This document shows, in pieces, positions 25,301 to 36,805 of a DNA stretch of 64,000 bases. The stretch lies in NCBI GenBank assembly GCA_914767715.1, contig OU612075.1, forward strand, positions 7,564,001-7,628,000. Reading direction: 5' to 3'. The notes below the pieces were generated by a model, which saw nothing but the letters and a program-made list of their open reading frames with translations, ran no database searches and had not been told where the DNA came from. This DNA comes from Membranipora membranacea (Eukaryota; Bryozoa; Gymnolaemata; Cheilostomatida; Membraniporidae). How positions within the stretch are numbered: the first letter of the stretch is position 1; each line of letters starts with the position of its first letter. A program made the translations under genes and the position numbers.

Positions 25301-28300
25301 TTTGACAAAAATAAAATATTGAACCATTCAGTCAATTCAGGTAAATCTTCAATTCAATGTACATCAACAATATATTGTCTGACTTGAGCCGATCCTCCGT
25401 AAAGGAGACTGGAATATCCTACCACATTTTGGATATAAAGATTTTAGAATTATCTCATATCTAATTTTAGTCGTCGAGTCTTGAGAAGATCGAGCTCCAT
25501 TGCTGAGGGAGGTGTCATACTCTGGGATCATGCTCTTTGTCTCCTTCTCGCCTGGATTGTCATCTTCCTTTGTCTCATCAAAGGAGTAAAGTCATCAGGA
25601 AAGGTGGGTTTGAATCTCAATACTGATGCAGTCAAAACGTAACCATATTTCTGATAGTTATCTTCTCACAGACATTAGGAAGACAACTCCTATTTTCATA
25701 TCTGTAAATTGCGAAACCAAAACTTTTTAAAACATAGTTTTCTGGCTGCAGTACATATGGTTTTGCTGAATCTATTCGAGCTACATATTAGGAAATTCAA
25801 ACATGCATGTCTTAACTTACTAAATGTTCTCCATCACCTAACTTGGTCATGTTACAGGATCACCTAAAAACCATGCATGACTTGACGATTCTAAGAACTG
25901 ATTTGTGTACAGACAATAAACGTATAGATATAAAATATATATATATATGTATATATTTATAAGTAAATGTTTTCAGGTTGTTTACTTCACTGCCACATTC
26001 CCATACATTGTGCTGACCATTCTGCTGATTCGAGGAGCTCTACTGGAAGGCTCTCTGGAGGGTGTCAAGTTCTACATCACACCACAATGGGACAGGCTGG
26101 CAGACGCTAAGGTTAGTTTCAGTTCTACAAAAAGAAACCCATCATTTAGGGGTTACTAAATGATCTCCCTCCCCTTCAACATATTGCTTTTGGCAAATAC
26201 TGGCTTCAGTTCCACCAAAATTCTTATAATTTGTTAGTTTCAATGTGAAATCATCCCCCTTCGCGCATTGCTGTTGGCAAAATCTGTTACTATGTTGGAA
26301 TATCTACCACATTAACATCGAGATTACACTATTAACATATGAATCTCTGATTGTTACAGTCAATTTAGCATGAGTACCTTGCATGTTCTCGCCCCTAATT
26401 AATGAAGTTTGCAGCTGGTTGTCACACCAAATTCTTCTGATGGTACTCATTCTAAGTGAATTAATTCCCTCTTTATCGATCAGAGATATACATGCAATAG
26501 TATATCAAGTCATCAGTGTGCTAAAATTCTCATGATTTAGCGGTTGTTATGGGAAATCATCTCCCTTTTCACATATTGCTTTAGGCAAATGCTGGTATGA
26601 TGTTCTGATATCCACACAATAACGGCTGTTGATCTTCACATGTTATGCTTATAAGGTTTACCTAGGTGCCAGTTTTCAACTTTGTTCACCATGTTTTCCC
26701 ATTTTTAGGTATGGAAAGATGCAGCTACCCAAATCTTCTACTCACTTGGAGTTGGATTTGGTGGTCTTCAGGTCATGTCGAGTTATAATAAGTTCCACAA
26801 CAACTGTCTACAGTAAGTAGCTTCAAATAAGTCTAATAATTCAATGTGCTGAGAATCCTACTACACTTTTTATTGCTTTACATCTAAAAAGGAGATCAAG
26901 ATAGCCAATATGACAGTTCCAGCCAATCAGAAACCAACATTATTGATTCAGTAAAAACCCTGTGGCTTATAATCATTTCAGGTCTTTTCAGGTCATAACT
27001 CTTTAAGTCATAGTTTAGTCTTTTTAAGTCAAAGTCATAGTCATTTTTAAGTCGTAGTCATAGTCTTTTTAAGGCATAACTACAACTTTATGAATATCTA
27101 TTCACAGGGATGCCATCTTGGTAGCGCTGATCAACTGCTGTACTAGTGTCTACGCTGGGTTCGCCATATTTTCGATGATCGGTTTCTTGGCACATAAGAC
27201 TGGAGTGCCAGTTCAAGATGCTGCTACAAGTGGTATGTAAATCCAAAACCAAAATTGTGCATTCTACATGTTCACATCTGCATCAAACCATACTGTGTGA
27301 TTATATGGACAAGTATTAAAATATTCACTGTGACATACGCTTTATGAGCTGTCCAATCACAATTTGTAAATGAAATGAAGAAGGGTTGTCTTCTCTAAGA
27401 TCTGTGAAGGGAAACAAGATGAGAATTTGAGAGTATATGAGAAGAATTTTTCTTCGTCAATGGCTCATTCCTTGAAATGAGGCCACAGCCTGATTTAGAG
27501 CTCGCCACTGTTCTGTTAGTTAGACAAAGAGCTTAAAAATGATACCAAAACCTTTAAGGTGTGAGTTTACCTTTAATAACACATGCTGTTGTTGATTTCA
27601 GGACCTGGTTTGGCGTTCGTAGCTTACCCAGAGGGTATATCTCAGATGCCTATAGCTCCTCTCTGGGCCATACTCTTCTTCTTCATGCTGTTTACTCTCG
27701 GACTTGACAGTCAGGTAATTATTATTGCAGCGTACCATTTGGTAAAATAACAAAATGCATAGAAAAGCTGTCAATAATGGCAAGGGGGGGGGGTTTGTGT
27801 GAAGATGCGCTTAATTTGGATACTAATTTGGAAACTGTACATTGCTACCTTGTCCAATGCTTGAAAGATCCTTCCACACTGACATCGAGACTACACTATG
27901 AACATGTGTATCTCTTATCGTTAGAGTCAATTTCATGTTCCGGCCCCTACCTTATTGGCCATGGGTCGTCACTCTGAATTCCTTGTGATGGTACTCATAC
28001 TAAATGAATTAGCTTACTCTCTATCGATCAGAGATATACATGCAATAGTATATCACATGATCAGTGTGAGGTCATTCATAAACTGATCAAGTTGCTTTCC
28101 GTCTTTCATAGTTTGCCATGGTGGAAGCTGTTATCAGTGGAATCACAGATGAGTTCCCTGTGCTAGGTCAAGGTCATTACAAGGTCGGAAAAGTTAAACT
28201 ACCCAGGAAGATTGTCTTCATTGGTCTTCTGTGTTGCCTCATGTTCATACTCGGTCTACCCATGACCATGAATGTAAGTTATTTTTAAAGGTTACTCATT

Positions 28301-30763
28301 TTTACGTAATTTTATTCCCTTGATTTTATTTTTGGTCATAGTATTCTCTTTGGCACATCAGGGAGAACATCTACAGATGATGGTGGGTGCCAATAAAGCT
28401 GTATATATATATCTCCGGCCCTACTAACCACTTGCTTTCAATCAGTGGTCTTCAGGAAAGAAAAGCAAGAGTATCCCACAATGCAATTTACCTGATTTCC
28501 GAAGTTGCATTGTGGGAACAATATTACCATAATCAGCTGTGCAGTTGATTGTGAAAGTTGATTATGCCATCTGAAAGGATCAGCAGAAAGATATTAACAC
28601 ACTTACATCATGCATATTCTGACTACTGACTTCCGAACATTACCTCTGGTTTCTGGCATGATATAATCCCCATGATTGTGTGAAACAAAATTGTATAGTT
28701 ACATGTATTATATATATTATATTAAAAATTGCATATATTATGATTGTTTTTCTCTTTCAGAGCGGTGTCTACTGGTTCCAGATCCTTGACTGGTACTCTG
28801 CCTCTCACTGCCTCCTCATCATTGTGTTCTTTGAAGTTATAGGACTCGCTTATGTCTACGGTGAGTTGTATATTCTCTGTGCATTGGCTGGTGTGAAGGA
28901 GCCACCAGCCAATCAGGACATAACCAATATATGTATTGGTATTTTTGTGCAATGCAAAACCAATATAACCAAAATCTTTCAAATCATACACTGATTTGAG
29001 CTTTGGTAGCAAGGACCAATCTAATAACTCTGAATTTTCTACCAAAAATGGCACATGAAGACCAGCAAAAAATTATTATGTTCATCTTACTACATGCGCC
29101 CCGAGATTCTCCACTACCATACGCTGTCTTAGTACTAACACATAATTCCGTGATTGTTGACAGGCTGGAGACGATTCCTCGATGATATTGAGTTGATGGT
29201 CGGAGCCAGGCACATCGCACACTGGATGTACTTTATCGTCTGCTGGCTAGGATTATCTCCTCTTGGTATCATTGTGAGTAAAGCATATTTTTATCTGAGG
29301 GCTGGCGGCGGGGAGGGGGGCAAGAGTCTGGGACTCAGGCTAATTCTTATCTGATTGTATTTCAAACATTTATGTTTCAATAGGGTAGGACGAATAATAT
29401 CCCACGATGCAATTTTCTGGAATTTCCAGTCACATCATTGAATAATAGCATAGCATGTGAATGCTTTACTTAGTAACCATGGGATTGTTATAACCATTTT
29501 CTGCAAAGATAAACATCACATTTTGACACTGATGCTTCAAGCTCAAAGAATGTGTGGCAACATCATTTACCTTCCTATTACCCTACTGACCTTATGTTTT
29601 CAAGTGGTTTAATAATTCGCGGTTAGTAATGACAGAAACCGCGAATACTTAAAACTAGCTAAATGCAAACTTTTATAGAGGAGTTATCCTCTCAATTTCG
29701 CTGGCCTGATATCCGTGAATAATCAAGACTAGTGAAAAAGGTTTGAGTTGTGCCCTCCGCAAATTAGGAGCCCGCGAATTATTAAGGTCAGTAGGGTATT
29801 GTTAGGAAGAAGTTCACAATAATGTTACTTTGAATTTGATTTCTTATTTTGCACTTTTTATTATTTATATTGTATACCGTATCCCCACTCCTGTCCATGC
29901 TCAGTTTGACAACAGGCAACAAATAATTGTTCTTGCATTATGGCACATGTCACATGTGTACCCCTTATGTTCCACATGCTCACACCTCTCTTATGTTGCA
30001 GTTCATCCTGGTATTTGCATCTTATGACTATGAAGCTGTGAGCTATAATGGAGTAGAATACCCTGCCTGGGGTGAGGCTATTGGCTGGCTGGTCGCCTGC
30101 TCAAGTATCATAATGATACCACTTCTAGCTATCATTACCTACTGCCAGAAGTCTGGTCACTACGAGGTAAATTTCAGACTATATTTTAATGTGACATTGT
30201 TTTATTTCTTTAGATGATACTGGATCAAGTTTAATCCGGTTTGCCTGAATTCGAGTTTGCTCCCCTTCCACTGATAAGCCACAGATCGGTTTGGGGGAAG
30301 CAAGTGTGGATGCAGGCTTACTGGATTAAACTTGGTCTTACGGTCTAACACACTTGAGAGGTCGCAACCCAGATCACACCTCTTTGAGCTATCATAATAA
30401 TAATGATTCCAAGAAATATAATTCAATTTGTCCATTTCCTAAGTGCCACACCGCAAAGCATGCTCAAGCTTTTATGTAAAATTAGGTATCTAGTTTTTGT
30501 TGTGTCACACTACGTTTAGGAAAATTTTCGTTTTTATTCATTTAAAACTACACCAATATAAACCCCATGGTTTCTGTGAGAGTTGCAATAACTTTCTCCT
30601 TTTCCTATTTCAGTATGTGAAACTAGCTGCTCAGCCGGAAGAAGAGTGGGGACCTGCATTAGCTGAGGATAGAGAGGGGACAACCTACCAGACAAAGCAG
30701 GGGGAGCATAGTCCAGGACTGGCTGCTAAAAACTACCGAGAGTACGACAACACACAGCTGTAA
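19363..30763 (+). CDS. SLC6 Na+/Cl--dependent transporter (16 exons, 699 aa)
   Basis: Exons: 19363-19440, 19791-19956, 21011-21142, 21553-21719, 23104-23317, 24576-24621, 25471-25603, 25977-26111, 26709-26812, 27108-27232, 27602-27714, 28112-28273, 28761-28860, 29164-29273, 30002-30166, 30614-30763; phases match throughout. This is a plasma-membrane symporter with the 12-TM LeuT fold. TM1 (about 53-75) has [14 protein letters not shown]; Gly65 sits where monoamine carriers have Asp, so an amino-acid/GABA/glycine-type substrate is expected. The chloride site looks complete: Tyr88, Gln365, Ser369, Asn401, Ser405. TM8 has GLDSQ for the Na2 site. Extracellular loop 2 holds the Cys166-Cys175 pair and seven N-glycosylation sequons. 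The C-terminus NTQL fits a class I PDZ ligand. Substrate cannot be fixed from sequence; TM6 GVGFGGL is closest in style to glycine transporters. Confidence 0.96.
21731..21834. repeat. Tandem repeat with poly-G blocks in SLC6 intron
   Basis: Two similar units, about 21731-21771 and 21794-21834, run CGTCATATAT...TTCTGTTAT, then a run of G, then GTGACT. It starts about 10 bp after the donor of SLC6 exon 4. Confidence 0.65.
22940..22988. repeat. TAGCC-TGTCA hairpin family, copy 3
   Basis: TAGCCTTATCATGTGGCTAC and GTAGCCGCGTGACAAGGCTTA are separated by a T-rich loop in an SLC6 intron. This is the third copy of the family at 7971 and 17009. Confidence 0.55.
24931..25113 (-). pseudogene. Possible retroelement integrase-tail relic
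   Basis: The minus-strand frame reads [10 protein letters not shown] then [19 protein letters not shown], reminiscent of the K-x-GPF-x-I-x-x-x-G motif at the C-terminal end of LTR-retrotransposon integrases. It is only 60 codons, inside an SLC6 intron, with no flanking LTR or upstream pol recognised. Chance similarity is quite possible. Confidence 0.2.
26302..26520 (+). repeat. Intronic duplicated block, copy 1
   Basis: About 200 bp of an SLC6 intron recurs in diverged form at 27870-28070 in a later intron of the same gene. Shared landmarks include GATCAGAGATATACATGCAATAGTATATCA near the end of each copy (given at about 26480 and 28027) and GATGGTACTCAT. Confidence 0.65.
27870..28070 (+). 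repeat. Intronic duplicated block, copy 2
   Basis: This is the second copy of the block at 26302-26520, lying just before SLC6 exon 12. Same orientation, with small indels. It is either a dispersed repeat or a within-gene duplication. Confidence 0.65.
28472..28518. repeat. Palindromic copy of the GCATTGTGGGA motif
   Basis: TATCCCACAATGCAATTTA faces CGAAGTTGCATTGTGGGAA in an SLC6 intron. It is the most symmetrical member of a dispersed family also seen at 5832, 20019, 29398, 34943, 41020 and 52266. Confidence 0.6.
30222..30337. mobile_element. Palindromic MITE-like element, GATCAAGTTT family
   Basis: The arms begin GGATCAAGTTTAATCCGG and end CCGGATTAAACTTGATCC-like (observed CTGGATTAAACTTGGTC). 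Inner arms hold TTGCTCCCCTTCCAC and GGGGAAGCAAGTGTGG. It lies in the last SLC6 intron. A related element occurs at 50059-50185. Confidence 0.55.
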
Positions 30764-32440
30764 ACTTGTGTGCGGTATATAGCTCGGAGCTGTACATAGA
30801 ATATAATCAAATACATAACATTTATGCTAATATTTTTATTAAGAGTCTTTTTTATACCTTTGCATTTTCTTGTATTATAAATCAAGATAATCGATGTATG
30901 TTGTAACATCTAAGCTGGAAGAGTTGATTGATTGAAGACAAAAGATACTGTTTTTATACTTTTTATCCTAAAAAAAACTTTATAATTATTTAGTAAATTC
31001 TAACGTTTTTCTAGCATCAATCAATACATCATTATTTCTGTATGTTGTGAGCTTTTGATTCAGGTAGATATCTGATTTACTCTCAAATTCTTTTAGTATT
31101 TTTCTTAATTCGCAAACCTATCCAGCCAGCCGGTACTGGGGAAAAAAAAGGATAATTATTATTTCAATTATCATCATAATTAAAATATATGATAAAAATA
31201 ATACTGATTATAATTTTTATTAGCAACAAACCTGCATATGCATTTTTAACATGCAATTCAAATTTTAATACTTGAAATCAAAGCCTTTTTGGCATGATGA
31301 TTGTGATAGTTGATCGGTGGTTTATTCTGGCACAAGCATTCAACTCTACTCTATGCATATCAAACCCAATTCTTTGCCCTAACCCCGCTGTTATGAGATT
31401 GATGAGATCTATTTCTTCATGATATTCTCTGAATCTATTTTCATTTTATTGAATTTTACCAATAAACAATTAAGAGTATCGCACTGTTGGGTATTCAAAT
31501 ATACTAATTCAGAAGGGTCAATGTCAGAATAAGGAATAAGAAGAATTGTATGCTCAGGCTGATGTGATTGGTCCTCTTTGAATGGTCACAGCTAAAACAA
31601 GTTTGTTTGCACTGTTATTGGCACAGTTATACTCCAAAATCCGGGACAATGTTAGACTGGCCCTCTTGGGTTTTGTTTAACCTAAGCGGGGCCCCTTCAA
31701 AAATTGCCAGAGAGAGACCCAGGTTTTGGAGTAGACCTGTGGTGGTGGTGTAATGTTTTAATATGCTAGGATATCTGAGGAGATTGAAACGCAAAAATGC
31801 AGCTAAGTGAACGATTTGGGAACAATATTGCTTAGTTGAATTGAAATACTAAATGAGCAGGAGGTCTATGAACTTTGAAATACTAAATGAGCAGAGAGAT
31901 TTGAGCGATGGGGTAGCAGAAACTTGGCTCAGAAATTCTTGCATTTCAAATTGATAGGGTGATTACCTTATTGCTTATCAATGAAGTGTATCATTCACTT
32001 GCGCAATTGGCAATTGCGTCCAGCAAATGGGTATAATGCTATGCATGTAAAAATAGTTGTAGCAAGGAGTAACAAGTTGTAGCAAGGAGTACCCCTTGGT
32101 TGTAGCCAGTGGTGGAAATGGAAATAAATAAGTGCCTACACACCAAAAATTGAGATCAATCCAACACGTAGCGTTGGCCAGCGGTGCAGGGGTTCTCCCC
32201 CGTGAATTTTTTTGATATTTTTGCCCTAATTACAGTGTTTCTGGTGTATCTTTTTGACTTTATGAACCTAAATCTAAGAGCATGTTTTGACTGAAGCAAA
32301 CAGTAAAGTAAAAGTAAACAAACCCTACAATACAACATAAACAAACTTATCCAAGCATACAAAGTGCACAGCAGTGATAGGTTATAAGTGTCTATACACT
32401 TATTGAATGTGTATAGGCATTGATGTGAACTTCCTATACA

Positions 32441-32570
32441 CCATATAGGCCCGTATAGGCCCGTATAGGCCCGTATAGGCCCGTATAGGCCCGTATAGGC
32501 CCGTATAGGCCCGTATAGGCCCGTATAGGCCCGTATAGGCCCGTATAGGCCCGTATAGGCCCGTATAGGC
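32441..32570. repeat. 10-bp minisatellite, 13 units
   Basis: Twelve perfect copies of CCGTATAGGC follow one variant CCATATAGGC, 130 bp in all. Because 10 is not a multiple of 3, every frame repeats with a 30-bp period, and long open frames (YTGLYGPIRA repeats) arise on the minus strand as artefacts. Confidence 0.95.
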
Positions 32571-32590
32571 CATTTTACACCACTGGTTGT

Positions 32591-32623
32591 AGCCTGTCTT
32601 GACAAGCTTTGTCAAGACAGGCT
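32591..32623. repeat. CCTGTCTTGACAA inverted repeat, copy 2
   Basis: A perfect 33-bp palindrome: AGCCTGTCTTGACAA, three-base centre, TTGTCAAGACAGGCT. It lies 21 bp after the minisatellite. Confidence 0.75.
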
Positions 32624-33105
32624 AAAATAGTTGATAGTCAGCAATTTTCCCTCCATGTAATAAGAAATGACAACTCCGGCAAAGTTAGGATAATTTCAAA
32701 CAGTGAGTCAAGTTTAGAATTTTGTCTTCATTTCCTTTTTGAAACTGACAGACCAATATTCTTTAGACCCACATACAAGACCCACACCAGCAGGGGAGCA
32801 GTTACAATTACATGATCTCAAAACCTTGACAATTAAACCAACAAAGAACCAGCCAACACTTTCAAAGTGCAATGTTTTGTATGTCTAACCTTGGAAACAT
32901 GGAGTCAACCCCTCATCATGATGATTGTGTCAAATGTTTTCATGTCATGATTATTGAATGACTTTGGTCCTTGGAATCGTACATGTTGTCAACATTTTGT
33001 ATGATGTATAATTTGACTATCAAGGCCCAAATACAAGTCACTTAGGACAACTAGTTCAGTCAGTTGTTGAGTGCAGAGGCATCTAGAGTTCCTTCCTAGC
33101 ATGTA

Positions 33106-33147
33106 AGCCTGTCTTGACAAGCTTTGTTGTGTTGTCAAGACAGGCTT
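33106..33147. repeat. CCTGTCTTGACAA inverted repeat, copy 3
   Basis: AAGCCTGTCTTGACAA and TTGTCAAGACAGGCTT are separated by GCTTTGTTGTG-type spacer. The arms match copies at 10444 and 32591. Confidence 0.75.
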
Positions 33148-33492
33148 CAAGCATGTAAACTATTCCAATGTTCATAATCAACCATCCCCCCAAAACAAAC
33201 TTGTTTTGAGGGCTAGTTGATCATGAACATAGCTAATTGATGCCTTGGAATATAAATTTACCTAGCTCCTAATTTGGAAATTGACCCGTCTGAATGCTTG
33301 GCTATACTGTGTGAATACCCGACTTCACTGGCAAAACATCCCACAACCTTGTTGAATTGTCATGTTGTGATCTGAAGTCACATAATCCTCAGAATGGATG
33401 ATACCCGAATTACACCATGAAATTGAGCTTCATGTCTTTACCATCCATGAAATTAATCTGCATATTATGGTGAAGACACGAAGACATATTTC

Positions 33493-36400
33493 ATGGTACA
33501 ATTCGAGTACAATTATCATGAATTTTCCAGTAGAAGATCTCTCACTGACATGGAAACCATCAGTTCAGGATATCCTCATGTTCAGCAGACATATAATTGG
33601 GATTGTGGACTCGCCTGTCTAAAGATGTTACTCAGGTATTTGCCAAATATGTTTGTGACTGTTGTTTCATTGCCCCTTTGTGTAAATGTGCACAAAACAT
33701 AAAGCTTGTTTTATTTTGGTTGTTGTGTCACAATATGAAAAGCAGCCTATTAAGCAGGGTACACTGAATATTGCCTATTAAACATTAAATGAATACGGCA
33801 TATGGAGTAACGATTATAATTATCATAAAGTTTAATTATTAAAAGTCGGTTAAAAAATCGCCATTGAAAGCGACAATTTCTTAACATTTAAAATAAATTG
33901 ACAAGCAAGACATTGTGCAGCAGCTTATTTTAATGTGGGCAAAAGCCATAATCAACTTGAATATTTTTTCCAGTCACTTGTCTAGAGATGTGACGTTGAT
34001 AAAGACATACATGGCAGAAATAGGGCTCAGTAACAGGTAAGGATGTATGAGATTCTTAAACCATAGTGATAACTGCTTCACATCTTGCCATTCAGCTCAT
34101 AACAAAGATCCTTTTAAAGTGTCTAAGACTCGGTCAAAGTCTTATTTTTGGCTGACTGTGAATGAAATAAATTAACTGTTACCCACTCCCCCCTCTCACC
34201 CCAACCATAGCTCAATATTTCCACTTAGGCCTATTTGTGCAGTGTTGTTAAGTATCTACAATCAGATTGACCACAAAAGTCACTTCCATAACCATATGAA
34301 GGGGGGGGGGGAAGCAGTTCTCATTCTCTTTGTCTGTATTGTAAACGGTCAACATTATGATACATGGTATATATGATACACATGTATTCTAGTGTTTGGA
34401 CAGTGGACCTAGCTTACATACTCTCCAGGTACGGAGTATCATCAACTCTCTTCACACTTAGTATAGAAGTACAGGATGACTATGCTAACATGGTAAGTCT
34501 GATAATTACGCTCTGGCAAAATACTAGTCTTGCTTTCTGTACAAAACAGGTGATTGAGCAGGCCCCAAAGAGGGACACAAGGTGCCCTAAATCCTCATAC
34601 TGACACACATCTACCATCGGCATTGACACACCGATCATAGCCAATAGGCCTGACTGACAAACTCTAGCCTTTGCTTGTAAAATGCATTATTGTGTAGTCT
34701 AAGATCTCACACTGGGCATCCAATAAAATTTACCTGATGAAAGGGATGTTCGGTGAGACCACTTGATATCTATGGTCTTGATCAACTTGAAATATAGGAT
34801 TCATTTAGGGTATCATTTGGGTGGTGAGAAGGTTGTATAACCGGGACTGATAATTTCTAGTCAAGCATGTTTAAGAATTTCCAAATTGCAACTTATAGCC
34901 TGGAGTCCAAACGGCAAACAGTTATCATCATTTGACGTGATATCCTTGGAAATTCCAAAATGTTGCATTCTGGGATACTATCTGAGCTTGTACTGTTTTA
35001 TCAAAGCTATCCTCCTTCTTTGCAGAGCTACTATAAAGCAAAGTTTCTTGAGGATAAAACAAGAGTTGAGAGATTATTTAAAGAGGCTGATGCACATGGA
35101 TTTAACAGCGTTGTCGGGTATGTAAGCATTATATTTTAGTAGAGAGTAGAGAAAAGTTTACTCTCTGCCTCTAGTTTTGAAAGGTACATTTAGTGCAAGA
35201 CAACAAAAATATTAGGCTAGTTTCCTTGCAAAGCATCGACAAGGGATCAATTGATGAACTGTAGTTTCAGCTCCAACAACCTCTTTGAATAATTCTAGGG
35301 TTCACTTTGAAGTTTCAAAGAATCTTGTAGAATTAGAGGATTTCTTTAATTTTTTGAAATTTCATATTTAATGAAGTTGAGATTCGGGATGGGGTATGCA
35401 GCCATTCAAGTGACCTCATTTTTGTGTGGCATGCTCACTTGCTTCTAACATTGATCCAATCCACTAGAAGGAAAGCTTCATAACTATAAATTTGCATACA
35501 AAACTACTTTGAAAAAAACATGATGCTGTGTTGGAAAAGTTGATGATTTCCGGATCGGAAGATATTGATAATGGTTTTGAGAAGTGAAGTATTCATATAG
35601 TAATGATGTTATATATTATATTATAATATAATAACCGTATGGGTTTATTTAAGGCATATAGAGATGACAGATGTGGCTGATAAATTAGCCGATGATAATA
35701 CAGCTATTATAGCACTAGTTGACTGGAATATGATCAAGTGCTCTCATTGTGGTGATGATGTCATGCAGGTCGGTGGTCCTTATAATTAGAATGAGCAATG
35801 GTTTTTTAGCCGAATCATTGCTATAACTTAGCTCAAGATCCTCGGTCTTGTGATCTTAGGATTATGCATTTTTATTTCAAAACCGTTTTACTCAGAAGAT
35901 CTGACAGTCTTCACTAGCTAAGTCGGTAGTTTATATTATGTAATATGACAAGGTCGAGATAATTTTAGTTAGCCATCAATATTACTGTTTTAAGGATATG
36001 GGAAATGGCGAGCGTTTCATCCTGTGAATACCCTACGCCCAATAATTTGCATATTACTCATCCTGCATACACATAAACCGACTTAAGATTGACTTTTCAG
36101 ACTGTTCGGTTTTATCTATTTTCAGGTTTGCTCGAGAGCATGCAGCAAACTACTGTGTATGTCCAAATCGTACCAAGGTGAGTAATTTATGCTATCTTCG
36201 CCAAAAATGTTGTGGGTACCCTCCTATTTTCTGTGTCCTTAAGTCCCCCCCCCCCCTAACTTCAGTCTTTGCTTGCAGCTCCTTATAATTTCATCTATAC
36301 AATGCAAAAATTGAGTTATAACTATTCACAGTGTTATATCGGGTAGAGAGGGGTATACCCTCCCACCTTCCTTCGTTATATTGTGTTATTGTATTATACA

Positions 36401-36805
36401 CATATTGTATTTTTGTTCTATTGTCCCCTCTATGTCTAGGTGAGGACAATTCCATAATAAAGATGTAAACATCTATATATTTTTATGTTTAGGGCACTAT
36501 ATTCTTGTGACTGGAGTGAATCTGGAAGATGACAAGGTGATGTTTCAGAATCCTGGCCGCACATCAGGTGAATATTATCCCGTATAGCAAGTATCACTGA
36601 TTAATGCGGAATGAACAGACTGCAAACCCTTGGCCTGAAATTCAACAAAAATTGTGTCTTAAAATGCTAGCGATCTTCAGCTTTTAACATTAACCATCTT
36701 CTTGAATTGACAGGTGGTTGCTATTGCTCTGTGAATATGTTTGATCGAGCACGAACAGCTGTAGGCACAGATGAAGATCTACTGGTTATCCAACTCCCCA
36801 CATGA
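33493..36805 (+). CDS. GUCD1: GUCD1, guanylyl cyclase domain-containing 1 (8 exons, 243 aa)
   Basis: Exons 33493-33635, 33974-34036, 34393-34492, 35026-35117, 35654-35768, 36126-36177, 36493-36567 and 36714-36805 join in phase to 243 aa; human GUCD1 is about 240. The family (Guanylate_cyc_2, PF09778) has a papain/C39-like fold rather than a proven cyclase; its role in animals is poorly defined. Conserved blocks: NWDCGLACLKM (Cys38), VWTVDLAYILSRYGV, YKAKFLEDKTRVERLF, GHYILVTGVN (His190) and FQNPG (Asn208), which together resemble a Cys-His-Asn/Asp protease triad. The middle has a Cys-rich part (KCSHC, CSRAC), as in vertebrates. The ending RTAVGTDEDLLVIQL matches the human TSYGTDEDILFVYL. The start is the first in-frame ATG after an upstream stop; Met20 is an alternative. 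It is convergent with XRRA1. Confidence 0.95.
34560..34602 (+). repeat. Coding-like dispersed repeat fragment, copy 2
   Basis: This lies in a GUCD1 intron just after exon 3. It reads PKRDTRCPKSSY on the plus strand and is the inverted counterpart of about 911-952 in the PELP1 intron. Confidence 0.45.

Larger units (their letters stand above)
30764..33492. other. Intergenic: SLC6 3' flank to GUCD1
   Basis: This holds the SLC6 3'UTR (candidate AATAAA near 31461), a small duplicated stretch near 31833-31895 (GAAATACTAAATGAGCAG twice), the 10-bp minisatellite at 32441-32570 and two CCTGTCTTGACAA hairpins. No supported gene. Confidence 0.55.

Noticed and set aside
28680-29054. 104- and 110-codon ORFs on opposite strands
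   Set aside because: They are read-through and shadow frames around SLC6 exon 13; the spliced exons explain the coding signal.
32441-32570. Possible CRISPR-like array
   Set aside because: Units are head-to-tail without spacers, and the DNA is eukaryotic with spliced genes; it is a simple minisatellite.
32156-32615. Minus-strand ORFs of 149 and 71 codons with YTGLYGPIRA repeats
   Set aside because: They are translations of the 10-bp minisatellite, which stays open in several frames; no splice sites, start context or family support coding.
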